A DNA stretch of 64,000 nt from Mesonia phycicola (GTDB lineage Bacteria; Bacteroidota; Bacteroidia; Flavobacteriales; Flavobacteriaceae), in NCBI RefSeq assembly GCF_900141885.1, contig NZ_FQYY01000002.1, positions 248,001-312,000 on the forward strand. Reading direction: 5' to 3'. The translations under genes and the position numbers were made by a program. The notes under the pieces were generated by a model. That model had not been told where the DNA came from and did not search any database. It worked only from the letters and a program-made list of their open reading frames with translations. Shown one piece after another: positions 35,223 to 44,097 of this stretch (within the stretch, counting starts at the first letter, position 1; every line of letters begins with the position of its first letter).

Positions 35223-38075
35223 TTATTTAGTTAAATACATTTTACGTCTTGCATAAAGATCGTAAAAATCATCATCTTTTAAATCTTTAATAAAAAGTAT
35301 ACTCTCACCAGTACTCTTCATTTCAGGCCCTAATTGCTTATTTACTTTCGGGAATTTATTGAAAGAGAATACAGGTTGCTTAATTGCATAACCTTCTAAA
35401 TGAGGGTTAAACTCAAAATCTGTTACTTTTTTCTCACCTAACATTACCTTGGTAGCATAGTTTACATAAGGCTCTCCGTATGCTTTTGCTATAAATGGTA
35501 CTGTTCTAGATGCGCGAGGGTTAGCCTCTATAATGTAAACTTTATCTTCTTTAATTGCAAATTGAATATTAATAAGACCTACTGTTTTTAATGCCAAAGC
35601 AATTTTCTTAGTATGGTCTTTAATTTGCTGAAGTACTAAATCACCTAAGTTAAAAGGAGGTAGTAATGCATTTGAATCTCCAGAGTGAATACCACAAGGT
35701 TCTATATGCTCCATTATACCAATAATGTAAACATTTTCACCGTCACAAATAGCATCTGCTTCTGCTTCTATAGCTCCGTCTAAATAATGATCTAATAGTA
35801 ACTTATTGTTAGGTATTTTTCTTAATAAATCTACAACTGTACTTTCTAGTTCTTTTTTATTAATAACAATCTTCATTCCTTGGCCACCTAACACGTAAGA
35901 AGGTCTTACCAAGATTGGGAAATCTAATTCATCTGCTAAAGCAAGAGCTTCATCTGCAGTTTCTGCAGTACCAAACTCTGGATAAGGAATGTTGTTTTCT
36001 TGTAATAAAGTAGAGAAGCTACCACGGTCTTCAGCTAAATCTAAAGCTTCATAACTAGTACCTAAAATTTTAACTCCGTAACGCTCTAGTTTTTCTGCTA
36101 ATTTTAATGCGGTTTGCCCTCCTAATTGAACAATTACTCCTTCTGGTTTTTCGTGACGAATAATGTCATAAATATGTTCCCAGAAAACAGGTTCAAAATA
36201 AAGTTTATCTGCAATATCAAAATCTGTAGATACCGTTTCTGGATTACAGTTAATCATGATAGTTTCATAACCACATTCAGATGCTGCTAAAACTCCGTGT
36301 ACACAACAGTAATCAAACTCAATACCTTGCCCAATTCTATTTGGTCCAGAACCTAGTACAATAATTTTCTTTTTATCTGTAACAACACTTTCATTTTCTA
36401 CATACGTAGTACCATCTACTCTTTCTATTTCACTTTCAAAAGTAGAATAATAATAAGGGGTTTGTGCTTTAAACTCTGCTGCACAAGTATCTACCAGTTT
36501 GTAAACTCGGTTAATTTTTAATTCGTCTCTTTTATTATAAACTTGGCTTTCTAAACAACCTAACATATATGCTATTTGTCTGTCTGCAAAACCTTTTTGT
36601 TTTGCTTCTAACAATAACTCTTTAGAAAGTGTATCTATTTTATAATTAGAAATTTCTTTTTCTAGGGTATAAAGCTCTTCATATTGCTTTAAGAACCACA
36701 TATCTATTTTAGTAATTTCGTGAATTCTGCTTAAAGGAATACCTAATTGAATAGCATCATAAATTACAAATACACGATCCCAACTTGCGTGAGTTAGTTT
36801 TTCTATAATTGTATCATACTTGCTATACCCTTTACCATCTGCACCAAGACCGTTTCTTTTAATTTCTAAAGATTGAGTTGCTTTTTGTAATGCTTCTTGG
36901 AAAGAACGCCCAATTCCCATTACTTCTCCTACAGATTTCATTTGAAGACCTAAAGTTCTATCAGACCCTTCAAACTTATCAAAATTCCAACGTGGTATTT
37001 TTACAATTACATAATCTAATGTAGGCTCAAATAAAGCAGAGGTAGTTTTTGTAATTTGGTTATCTAGCTCATCTAATGTGTAACCTAACGCTAATTTTGA
37101 AGCTATTTTAGCAATAGGGTAACCTGTTGCTTTAGATGCTAATGCAGAAGAACGAGATACACGAGGGTTAATTTCTATGGCAATAATATCTTCTTTATCG
37201 TCTGGACTTACTGCAAATTGTACATTACAACCTCCAGAAAAATCACCAATACTACGCATCATTTTAATAGCCATATCTCTCATACGTTGAAAAGTGGCAT
37301 CACTCAATGTCATTGCAGGTGCAACAGTGATTGAGTCTCCTGTATGAATACCCATTGGATCCATATTTTCAATAGTACAGATAATAACTACGTTATCATT
37401 TTTATCACGTAAAAGCTCTAATTCATATTCTTTCCAACCCATCATTGCCTTATCAATCATCACTTCATGAATAGGTGAGATTTCAAGACCTCTGGTTAGC
37501 ATTTCATCAAAGTCTTCTTCTTTATATACAATTCCTGCTCCTGCTCCACCTAAAGTGTAAGAAGCTCTAATTACTAAAGGAAAACCAAAATCTTGAGCTA
37601 TTTCTTTACCTCTTAAAAAAGAAGTAGCTGTTGCTTGAGGCGCCATAGGCACACCAATTTTCAACATTAACTCTCTAAATTGTTCTCTATCTTCTGTTAT
37701 ATTAATAGCGTTAATATCTACACCTATTAATTTTACATCAAAATCACTCCAAATTCCCTTTTCATCAGCTTCGATACAAAGGTTTAATGCAGTTTGTCCA
37801 CCCATAGTAGGTAAAACAGCATCAATTTGCGGATGCTCTTTTAAAATATCTATGATAGATTTTGTTGTTAAAGGCTTTAAATAAACATGATCTGCCATAG
37901 AAGGGTCTGTCATGATTGTTGCCGGATTAGAATTGATAAGTATCGTTTCTATCCCATCTTCTCTTAAAGAACGAAGGGCTTGCGTTCCGGAATAATCAAA
38001 TTCACACGCTTGACCAATAACGATTGGTCCTGATCCAATAATTAAAATACTTTTTAAGTCGTTGTTTTTAGGCAT
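35223..38075 (-). CDS. carB: Carbamoyl-phosphate synthase large subunit (short form)
   Basis: Makes carbamoyl phosphate from bicarbonate, ATP and glutamine-derived ammonia for arginine and pyrimidine synthesis. The 950-residue protein has two ATP-grasp halves: the first starts ILIIGSGPIVIGQACEFDYSG and the second IIVLGSGPNRIGQGIEFDYCCV. Both ATP-binding regions are intact (SYTLGGAGAGIV and SYVLGGQGMKIV). It ends about 120 residues earlier than the E. coli protein and so lacks the C-terminal allosteric (MGS-like) domain. No carA is near. TAACTTTG on the minus strand at 38104-38111 is a likely -7 box. Confidence 0.95.
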   Translation of the reverse strand: MPKNNDLKSILIIGSGPIVIGQACEFDYSGTQALRSLREDGIETILINSNPATIMTDPSMADHVYLKPLTTKSIIDILKEHPQIDAVLPTMGGQTALNLCIEADEKGIWSDFDVKLIGVDINAINITEDREQFRELMLKIGVPMAPQATATSFLRGKEIAQDFGFPLVIRASYTLGGAGAGIVYKEEDFDEMLTRGLEISPIHEVMIDKAMMGWKEYELELLRDKNDNVVIICTIENMDPMGIHTGDSITVAPAMTLSDATFQRMRDMAIKMMRSIGDFSGGCNVQFAVSPDDKEDIIAIEINPRVSRSSALASKATGYPIAKIASKLALGYTLDELDNQITKTTSALFEPTLDYVIVKIPRWNFDKFEGSDRTLGLQMKSVGEVMGIGRSFQEALQKATQSLEIKRNGLGADGKGYSKYDTIIEKLTHASWDRVFVIYDAIQLGIPLSRIHEITKIDMWFLKQYEELYTLEKEISNYKIDTLSKELLLEAKQKGFADRQIAYMLGCLESQVYNKRDELKINRVYKLVDTCAAEFKAQTPYYYSTFESEIERVDGTTYVENESVVTDKKKIIVLGSGPNRIGQGIEFDYCCVHGVLAASECGYETIMINCNPETVSTDFDIADKLYFEPVFWEHIYDIIRHEKPEGVIVQLGGQTALKLAEKLERYGVKILGTSYEALDLAEDRGSFSTLLQENNIPYPEFGTAETADEALALADELDFPILVRPSYVLGGQGMKIVINKKELESTVVDLLRKIPNNKLLLDHYLDGAIEAEADAICDGENVYIIGIMEHIEPCGIHSGDSNALLPPFNLGDLVLQQIKDHTKKIALALKTVGLINIQFAIKEDKVYIIEANPRASRTVPFIAKAYGEPYVNYATKVMLGEKKVTDFEFNPHLEGYAIKQPVFSFNKFPKVNKQLGPEMKSTGESILFIKDLKDDDFYDLYARRKMYLTK

Positions 38076-38103
38076 CTGAAAATAAATGTATTAGGTTGGG
38101 TTA

Positions 38104-38111
38104 CAAAGTTA
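38104..38111 (-). promoter_or_regulatory. Bacteroidota -7 box of carB
   Basis: Read on the minus strand the sequence is TAACTTTG, matching TAnnTTTG, 29 bases before the carB start and just downstream of the rpmH terminator. Confidence 0.5.
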
Positions 38112-38127
38112 AGCTACGAGTAGATAT

Positions 38128-38157
38128 AAAAAAAGGCGTTACGCTAAGTAACACCTT
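38128..38157 (-). terminator. Terminator after rpmH
   Basis: On the minus strand GGTGTTAC and GTAACGCC pair (one G-T pair) around TTAGC and lead into seven T, separating rpmH from carB. Confidence 0.82.
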
Positions 38158-38185
38158 AATATTTTAAACCACTAATATATCATAA

Positions 38186-38344
38186 TTAGTGTTTATGTCT
38201 ATTTTCTGAAGATACAGAAAGTTTCTTTCTTCCTTTTGCTCTTCTACGTGAAAGCACTTTTCTACCATTAACAGAACTCATACGTTCTCTAAAACCGTGC
38301 TTATTTTTTCTTTTTCTCTTTGAGGGTTGAAACGTTCTTTTCAT
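38186..38344 (-). CDS. rpmH: 50S ribosomal protein L34
   Basis: Ribosomal protein of 52 residues: it begins [22 protein letters not shown] and continues with the basic [21 protein letters not shown], ending SSENRHKH. It binds 23S rRNA in the large subunit. The gene has a well-formed promoter (TTTG-N19-TATATTTG) and its own terminator. The dnaA-rnpA neighbours found in many other bacteria are absent, as is usual in Bacteroidota. Confidence 0.96.
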   Translation of the reverse strand: MKRTFQPSKRKRKNKHGFRERMSSVNGRKVLSRRRAKGRKKLSVSSENRHKH

Positions 38345-38418
38345 TGTAAAATATCTTTAATCTTCTTTGTATCTTCGTTATTTGCTTTTTAAGAAAATTT
38401 CTTTTCTAAAACTGCGTG

Positions 38419-38449
38419 CAAATATACAATATCTTTTAACTCTTCCAAA
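38419..38449 (-). promoter_or_regulatory. Promoter of rpmH
   Basis: On the minus strand TTTG (38449-38446) and TATATTTG (38426-38419) are 19 bases apart, an excellent match to the Bacteroidota -33/-7 promoter. Confidence 0.78.
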
Positions 38450-38482
38450 CGTATTTTTAAATAATTTCTGAATTGTTTTTTA

Positions 38483-38490
38483 TACCTTTG
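38483..38490 (+). promoter_or_regulatory. Bacteroidota -7 box upstream of the TPR membrane protein gene
   Basis: TACCTTTG fits TAnnTTTG and lies 22 bases before the start at 38513. Confidence 0.45.
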
Positions 38491-38512
38491 CCGCTGTTAA
38501 AAAATAGAACAC

Positions 38513-39028
38513 ATGTTTAACAAAAATATAAAATTAGTTTTAGCCGTAGGTACTATTGTATTTGCAATTTATCAATTTATAGAAAATAATATAGGTAATG
38601 GTATTATGCTTATTTTACTAGCAGCCATTTTTGTTTTTTTATATTTTAAAAACGAAATTATACTTCTTGCTTTTTTAAGACTTAGAAAACAAGATTTTCC
38701 TGGTGCAAAAAAATGGCTAGACAAAATATCTAACCCAGAGGCTGCTTTAGTAGAAAAACAACAAGGCTATTATTATTATTTACATGGTTTAATGGTTTCT
38801 CAAACCAATATAAGTCAAGCTGAAAAATATTTTAAAAAAGCTATAAAATTAGGCCTTTCTATGAGTCAAGATTTAGCTATGGCTAAGTTGAACTTGGCAG
38901 GTATTGCCATGACCAAAAGAAGAAAACGTGAAGCACAAATGTTATTAAAAGAAGCTAAAACTTTAGATAAACACGGAATGCTTAATGAGCAAATAAGAAT
39001 GATGAAACAACAGATGAAAAAAATCTAA
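38513..39028 (+). CDS. Membrane-anchored TPR-like protein
   Basis: Protein of 171 residues. Two short membrane spans open it (IKLVLAVGTIVFAIYQFIE and GIMLILLAAIFVFLYF, residues about 6-45). The rest is helical with tetratricopeptide-like repeats: GYYYYLHGLMVSQTNISQAEKYFKKAIKLG and LAMAKLNLAGIAMTKRRKREAQMLLKEAKTL. Such proteins hold partners at the membrane; the partner here is unknown. It starts divergently from rpmH. Confidence 0.7.
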   Translation: MFNKNIKLVLAVGTIVFAIYQFIENNIGNGIMLILLAAIFVFLYFKNEIILLAFLRLRKQDFPGAKKWLDKISNPEAALVEKQQGYYYYLHGLMVSQTNISQAEKYFKKAIKLGLSMSQDLAMAKLNLAGIAMTKRRKREAQMLLKEAKTLDKHGMLNEQIRMMKQQMKKI

Positions 39029-39133
39029 TTGTTATCTAAATTTAATTATGCCAAGTTAATTTGATGATATTGAATTAACAATTCATCAAAAAAATAGATA
39101 TATTTTAGTATATTTATTACAGAAGCTTGGCGT

Positions 39134-39832
39134 ATGATTAAATTATTACTCATAATCTTATTCTGTTTAATGTTATCGTTAGCTAATGCCCAAGAAAAAA
39201 AAACTTATTTTTCTGAAGCTATTAGCTTAAACATTAGTAGTTACAAAAAGAAAGTAAGTAAAGCCTATCGGTATGAAAATATTGAAAGAGCTAATTTTCT
39301 TTTTGACTCTCTCGTGAACCATTGTTTAAAAGGCTCTTACATTGACAATTTTAGCATAAATTGCTTAGGTAAAAACAAAAACTGTTTTAACGATTACCAA
39401 AAACCTATATACCTACTAACTTATGCTTCATGGTGCGTTCCTGGAAAAGGAGAAATACCTGCACTAAATGAGTTATCTAAAAAATTTAAAGATCAGATAG
39501 ATTTTATAGTTCTTTTTTGGGACAAAAAAGACGAGGTTAGAAAAGTAGCTAAAGAATACCACAATTCTATAGATATTTTATATGTTAATGAGTTAGATAA
39601 TAGAAATGCTTATATTGTAAAAACAATGAAACATTCTCTAGGGTTTCCTACTACATTTTTTATAGGTTCTGATAAACAGATTTTAGATATTAGCAGAACT
39701 ATTATATTACCTTATAATTCTGCTTACGAAAAGTCTTACACTTTAAATTACCAAAATGTTTCTGAAGGTGTTTCGTTAATTTTAGAACACGAAGAGCAAT
39801 TATTAAATAACAAACCTTTTAACTTAGAGTAG
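39134..39832 (+). CDS. Periplasmic thioredoxin-fold (TlpA-like) protein lacking the resolving cysteine
   Basis: Protein of 232 residues with a signal peptide ending near LANAQ. The fold is seen in YLLTYASWCVPGKGEIPALNELSKKF and FPTTFFIGSDKQILDISRTI, with the cis-proline segment GFPTTF. The active site reads WCVPG at about 99-103: the second cysteine of the usual CxxC is glycine. A simple disulfide reductase role is therefore unlikely; mixed-disulfide formation or a non-redox role is possible. It converges with the cardiolipin synthase gene, one base apart. Confidence 0.72.
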   Translation: MIKLLLIILFCLMLSLANAQEKKTYFSEAISLNISSYKKKVSKAYRYENIERANFLFDSLVNHCLKGSYIDNFSINCLGKNKNCFNDYQKPIYLLTYASWCVPGKGEIPALNELSKKFKDQIDFIVLFWDKKDEVRKVAKEYHNSIDILYVNELDNRNAYIVKTMKHSLGFPTTFFIGSDKQILDISRTIILPYNSAYEKSYTLNYQNVSEGVSLILEHEEQLLNNKPFNLE

Positions 39833-39833
39833 T

Positions 39834-41288
39834 TTATAATAAAGGCGCCCAAAGTCTACTAAAAGATTCTTTCACTTTTTCTATAAATGGTCTTTGCTCC
39901 CATTTTTTTAGTTCTACTACATCGCAATGCTCTATATCTTCTTTAAAGATTTGAACCATTTTTTCACTTAAATTTTCATTATAAATGAGCGCTGTAATTT
40001 CAAAATTGATTTCAAAACTTCTATAATCCATATTAGAAGTACCTATTGTAGTTAACAAACCATCTACAATCATTGTTTTGGCGTGCACCATGCCTTTACA
40101 ATAATGAAATACTTTAATACCAGATTCTAGCAACCCAGAGATATAAGAATTAGTAGCATATTTAGCCGCCCAAGAATCTCCTTCTTTAGGGATTAGTAAT
40201 TCTACATCTACCCCTCTTCTACTTGCTGTTTTTAAAGCGGTTAACATTTGCTCATTAGGTATAAAATAAGGGGTTGTAATCTTTATATAATCATTTGCCC
40301 CGTTAATGGCCGTAAATAAAGCTTCCATAATATGCGGATAGTCTGAGTCTGGACCACTCGCTGCTATTTGCACTGGTATGTCTCCAAAAGACTCTACATC
40401 TGGAAAAAGATGATCTGTAATTTCTATTTCTTGTTGAGAAACAAAATTCCAATTTAATAAAAAGTGAGATTGAATAGACTTAACAATATTTCCCTTTAAT
40501 CTGCAATGCGTATCTCGCCAATACCCCTTATCACAAGGGTTTACATATTCATCTGAAATATTTACCCCACCAACGTAGCCAATAACACCATCTATTACTA
40601 CAATTTTACGGTGATTTCTGTAATTAAGTTTTCTGGTTAAATTTGGAAACCAAACTGGCATAAAAGGAAAAATTTCTATTCCGAAACTTTTCATTTTATT
40701 AATGTTTTTATTAGAAATACCACTTGCTACATAATCGTAATTTACCCTAACTTTAACTCCTTCTTTTGCTTTTTCTATAAGCGCATTAATAAGTTTAGTA
40801 CCAATTTTATCGTCATTAAACATATAGTATTCTACATGAATATGATGCTTTGCTGTTTTTAAATCTTTAAATAGTGCTTCAAATTTTTTTTCTCCGTTTA
40901 TCAAAATCTCCACATCATTACCTAATACCAGTGGTTTTTTTTGATTGTTTTGAAGTAATTTAACTACGTTAACTTTGTTTTGTAAAAAACCATTTTCATA
41001 ATCTTCTAAACGGCAATTATTCAGCATTAATTTTTTTTCCCATTTTTTTACGGTTTCATTATCAAATACTTTTCTGCGTTTAAACATTTTGTCTTTTCGG
41101 TATTCTTGGCCAAAAAAGTAATAAACTAATAGTCCTAAAAATGGCAAAACGACCAATGCCAATATGTATGACACGGTCGTTATAGGATTTCTATTATTTA
41201 AAATTATAAAAATTGCAGTACCAATAGCAATGATATAATTAATAATAATTAATGAAAAAAAGATATTATTCTGTATATATTCTAACAT
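39834..41288 (-). CDS. cls: Cardiolipin synthase (phospholipase D family)
   Basis: Inner-membrane enzyme of 484 residues that makes cardiolipin from phosphatidylglycerol. Two N-terminal spans (residues 8-65) are followed by two HKD motifs: NHRKIVVIDGVIGYVGGVN and VHAKTMIVDGLLTTIGTSNMD. Length and layout match ClsA. Its start shares one base with the stop of the lytic transglycosylase gene (TAATG), so the two are translationally coupled. Confidence 0.94.
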   Translation of the reverse strand: MLEYIQNNIFFSLIIINYIIAIGTAIFIILNNRNPITTVSYILALVVLPFLGLLVYYFFGQEYRKDKMFKRRKVFDNETVKKWEKKLMLNNCRLEDYENGFLQNKVNVVKLLQNNQKKPLVLGNDVEILINGEKKFEALFKDLKTAKHHIHVEYYMFNDDKIGTKLINALIEKAKEGVKVRVNYDYVASGISNKNINKMKSFGIEIFPFMPVWFPNLTRKLNYRNHRKIVVIDGVIGYVGGVNISDEYVNPCDKGYWRDTHCRLKGNIVKSIQSHFLLNWNFVSQQEIEITDHLFPDVESFGDIPVQIAASGPDSDYPHIMEALFTAINGANDYIKITTPYFIPNEQMLTALKTASRRGVDVELLIPKEGDSWAAKYATNSYISGLLESGIKVFHYCKGMVHAKTMIVDGLLTTIGTSNMDYRSFEINFEITALIYNENLSEKMVQIFKEDIEHCDVVELKKWEQRPFIEKVKESFSRLWAPLL

Positions 41289-42253
41289 TATGGCTTATAA
41301 GAGTAAACCCCTTCTTCAGGAATTTTAATTTTGTACAACTTACGAGATTTATTGTTAAGATGCGCTTCTCTTAACCAAGGATTATGAATTTTTAAGATTT
41401 TATAATTAATACCTAGTTCTTTAGCAAATACAGCAAAATCTGCAACAGGAGTATCTATTATTACTTCTTTTGTGGTAATTGGTTGGTAAAGGTGTTTGGC
41501 TTCATAATTAAAACCATACTTAACTGGGTTACTTAAAATCTCTTTTAAAGCCAAAATTCTAAAAACATACCTACCCGTTTCTTCCCCTAGTAATAATTGG
41601 TAATAATCATTTACTAATTGTCTATCTTGTTGTTTAGAAATACCGTAATTACCTGCATTATAAGCTGCAGCTGCAAGCGTCCAACTACCAAATTGTTCTT
41701 TAGATTTTTTTAAATACTCACAAGCTGCTTGTGTAGCTTTTTCTATATGATAGCGTTCATCTACATTATCGTTAACTTCTAACCCGTGTTCTTTCGCTGT
41801 TTCTCTCATTAATTGCCAAAAACCTGTAGCGCCAGCTGGAGAGACAATTTGAGTTAAACCACTTTCTGCTATAGCTAAATATTTAAAATCATCTGGAATA
41901 CCATTTTTCTTTAAAATAGGTTCTATTATAGGAAAGTATTTATTTGCACGTTTAATAAGTAACAATCCATTAGATTGCCAGTAAGTATTTACTAACAATT
42001 CTCTGTCCATTCTTTCCTTAATATCAGGGTCTTGCACTGGTACCTTTTCTCCTGCAAAATTTAAATCTTCTGGTAAAGACAATGCATAGACATTATAATC
42101 TTTCACTGCTTTTTCTGGATCTATTTTCACTATTTCTGTATCACTAGCTGTGGCTGCAGAGCCTTCTGTTTGTGATATTGAACTAACGGCTTGCACTCCC
42201 AAACCTGCAACAGCTATGACTCCAACAGTTGCAAAAACATTTCTATATTTCAT
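41288..42253 (-). CDS. Lytic murein transglycosylase (SLT domain)
   Basis: Envelope protein of 321 residues with an N-terminal membrane anchor or signal peptide (NVFATVGVIAVAGLGVQAV). The lysozyme-like SLT domain contains YLAIAESGLTQIVSPAGATGFWQLM, whose glutamate cleaves glycan strands of peptidoglycan, and later WTLAAAAYNAGNYGI. MltD homologues carry LysM repeats at the C-terminus; only a short region (VYSYKP end) is left here. It is coupled to cardiolipin synthase downstream. Confidence 0.88.
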   Translation of the reverse strand: MKYRNVFATVGVIAVAGLGVQAVSSISQTEGSAATASDTEIVKIDPEKAVKDYNVYALSLPEDLNFAGEKVPVQDPDIKERMDRELLVNTYWQSNGLLLIKRANKYFPIIEPILKKNGIPDDFKYLAIAESGLTQIVSPAGATGFWQLMRETAKEHGLEVNDNVDERYHIEKATQAACEYLKKSKEQFGSWTLAAAAYNAGNYGISKQQDRQLVNDYYQLLLGEETGRYVFRILALKEILSNPVKYGFNYEAKHLYQPITTKEVIIDTPVADFAVFAKELGINYKILKIHNPWLREAHLNNKSRKLYKIKIPEEGVYSYKP

Positions 42254-42286
42254 ATTCTCTTTTTTCTTCTTTCATAGGAAAACTTA

Positions 42287-42973
42287 CTAATCTTCCTGCA
42301 TTTTACCTTCTGTAATTAAAGAAGGTAAATATTTATTAAACCATCTAAAACGGTTAATAATCATAATATGTGTACCACCCTCAACAACTATGCAATTTTC
42401 AATATTTTTAATAGGAAAAACAATATCTGCATCTCCATGAATATGTATTGCTCCCTCCATAGGTTCTTCTTGATCCCAACAAACCATTTTTTGAATAGCC
42501 CAATCTAAATACTGCTTATCACTTACAGAAAGATATTGTTTGTAAAGGTGCGCTCTTTTTTTGGTAAACTCTCCAACAGGTAATTTTTCTAAATCTCCCA
42601 ATCTACCAGCAAGACTTGTTGGCAAAATTTTATAGAGACCTGTTTTACTTGCAAACTTCATTCTAGATGGTAATTCATGTTTAGATTTTACCGTAGAAAT
42701 CAAAATTAATCTCTTAACTGGTATAAGTTTAGCCATTTCTTGCACAATAACACCTCCAAACGAAACACCAATTAAAACAGGGTTGGGGTGTACAACATCT
42801 TCTAACATTCTTGTAATGTAAGAATGCATACACTCATTATGGTAAGGTATTTTCCACTTTAACCAATGTATTTTATAATCGTTCTCTGGTAGTTTTATAT
42901 GTTCAAAAATAGTAGGATTAGCCGCCATTCCTGGCATAAAATATACGTGGGTAATTGTAGAGTTTTCATTCAT
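42287..42973 (-). CDS. Alpha/beta hydrolase
   Basis: Hydrolase of 228 residues. The nucleophile elbow is GVSFGG (serine near 88), a late aspartate lies in HGDADIVFP and the histidine in GGTHIMI, completing a Ser-Asp-His triad. No signal peptide is present. Its natural ester, amide or thioester substrate is unknown. It may share a transcript with the following lytic transglycosylase and cardiolipin synthase genes. Confidence 0.8.
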   Translation of the reverse strand: MNENSTITHVYFMPGMAANPTIFEHIKLPENDYKIHWLKWKIPYHNECMHSYITRMLEDVVHPNPVLIGVSFGGVIVQEMAKLIPVKRLILISTVKSKHELPSRMKFASKTGLYKILPTSLAGRLGDLEKLPVGEFTKKRAHLYKQYLSVSDKQYLDWAIQKMVCWDQEEPMEGAIHIHGDADIVFPIKNIENCIVVEGGTHIMIINRFRWFNKYLPSLITEGKMQED

Positions 42974-43071
42974 TTTAACAGCTAGATAACAGTAAAACTG
43001 GTATTTAAAAATTAACTTTAAAAATCAAAAATACGGGTTATAAAGTTATTTAATCTTATAAAATATTTAAA

Positions 43072-43782
43072 ATGAAAAAAGTTTTTCATCCTGCCTCTTC
43101 TCGTGGCTCTGTAGACTTTGGATGGTTAAAAGCAAATTACTCTTTTAGTTTTGCTAAATATTATAATCCAGATTATATGCAATTTGGAAATTTACGTGTA
43201 CTTAATGATGATTTTATTGCTGGCGGGAAGGGTTTTGGTATGCATTCTCATCAAAATATGGAAATTATTACTATTCCGCTACAGGGAGCACTTCAACATA
43301 AAGATTCTTTAGGGAACGAAGGTGTTATTACAAAAGGAGAAGTACAAGTAATGAGTGCTGGTAGTGGCGTACAACACAGTGAATTTAACGCTAGCCAAAC
43401 AGAAACTGTAAATATTTTACAAATTTGGGTTTTTACCGAAAAAGAAAACGCAACTCCACGTTACGATCAAAAAAAATTCTCTTTTAAAGCAAATAAATTT
43501 CTACAAATAGTTTCTCCAAAAAATGATAACGACGGAAATGCGCTTTGGGTTTACCAACAAGCATATTTTAATTTAGGCAATTTTAACGCCTCTACAAACG
43601 TTACTTATAAACTACACCAACAAAACCACGGTATTTACATTTTAGTAATCTCTGGTAAAATTGAAGTAAGCAATCAACTTTTAGAAAAAAGAGATGCAAT
43701 AGGGATTTGGGATACTAGCAATATAGAAATAAAAGTAATAGAAGATGCTTACATACTTTTAATTGAAGTACCTATGACATAA
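43072..43782 (+). CDS. Pirin family protein (YhhW-like)
   Basis: Bicupin protein of 236 residues. The N-terminal cupin has HPASSRGSVDFGWLKANYSFSFAKYYNP, the metal ligands in MHSHQNMEI and the later histidine/glutamate in GVQHSEFN. These four ligands (three His and one Glu) bind iron or another metal as in YhhW, which can cleave quercetin in vitro. The cellular role in bacteria is unsettled. It is followed by a small gene of unknown function 16 bases away. Confidence 0.92.
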   Translation: MKKVFHPASSRGSVDFGWLKANYSFSFAKYYNPDYMQFGNLRVLNDDFIAGGKGFGMHSHQNMEIITIPLQGALQHKDSLGNEGVITKGEVQVMSAGSGVQHSEFNASQTETVNILQIWVFTEKENATPRYDQKKFSFKANKFLQIVSPKNDNDGNALWVYQQAYFNLGNFNASTNVTYKLHQQNHGIYILVISGKIEVSNQLLEKRDAIGIWDTSNIEIKVIEDAYILLIEVPMT

Positions 43783-43797
43783 TTTAAAACTAATATT

Positions 43798-44097
43798 ATG
43801 GAAGATTTTGAAATTAAAAACAATGAATTTTTAAGACAGTTTGAAGCAACGATTAATAATGAACTTATTAAGTTAGAATACTCTGAACAAGAGCGAAAAA
43901 TTTTTCTTTCTAAGCTAGAAATTTCTGAAGATTTAATAGACCAAGGGTATCAAGAAAAATTTTTAACTAAAATATTTGATTTTATCAAAGATAAAGGAAG
44001 AATTAAAATAGTACCTACTAGCAAAGAGGTGAAAAAATTTTTCCGAAAAAATAAGTTTAAATATTCAGACTTACTGCCAATAGGCATTAGCATTTAA
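43798..44097 (+). CDS. Small protein of unknown function
   Basis: Protein of 99 residues with no signal or membrane segment. The first half is acidic and helical (EATINNELIKLEYSEQERKIFLSKLEI) and the second half basic (KVPTSKEVKKFFRKNKFKYSDLLP in character). N-acetyltransferase-associated or GNAT-linked small proteins look similar, but I do not recognise a family. It follows the pirin gene closely and probably shares its transcript; its stop overlaps the mtaB stop by four bases in convergent orientation. Confidence 0.6.
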   Translation: MEDFEIKNNEFLRQFEATINNELIKLEYSEQERKIFLSKLEISEDLIDQGYQEKFLTKIFDFIKDKGRIKIVPTSKEVKKFFRKNKFKYSDLLPIGISI

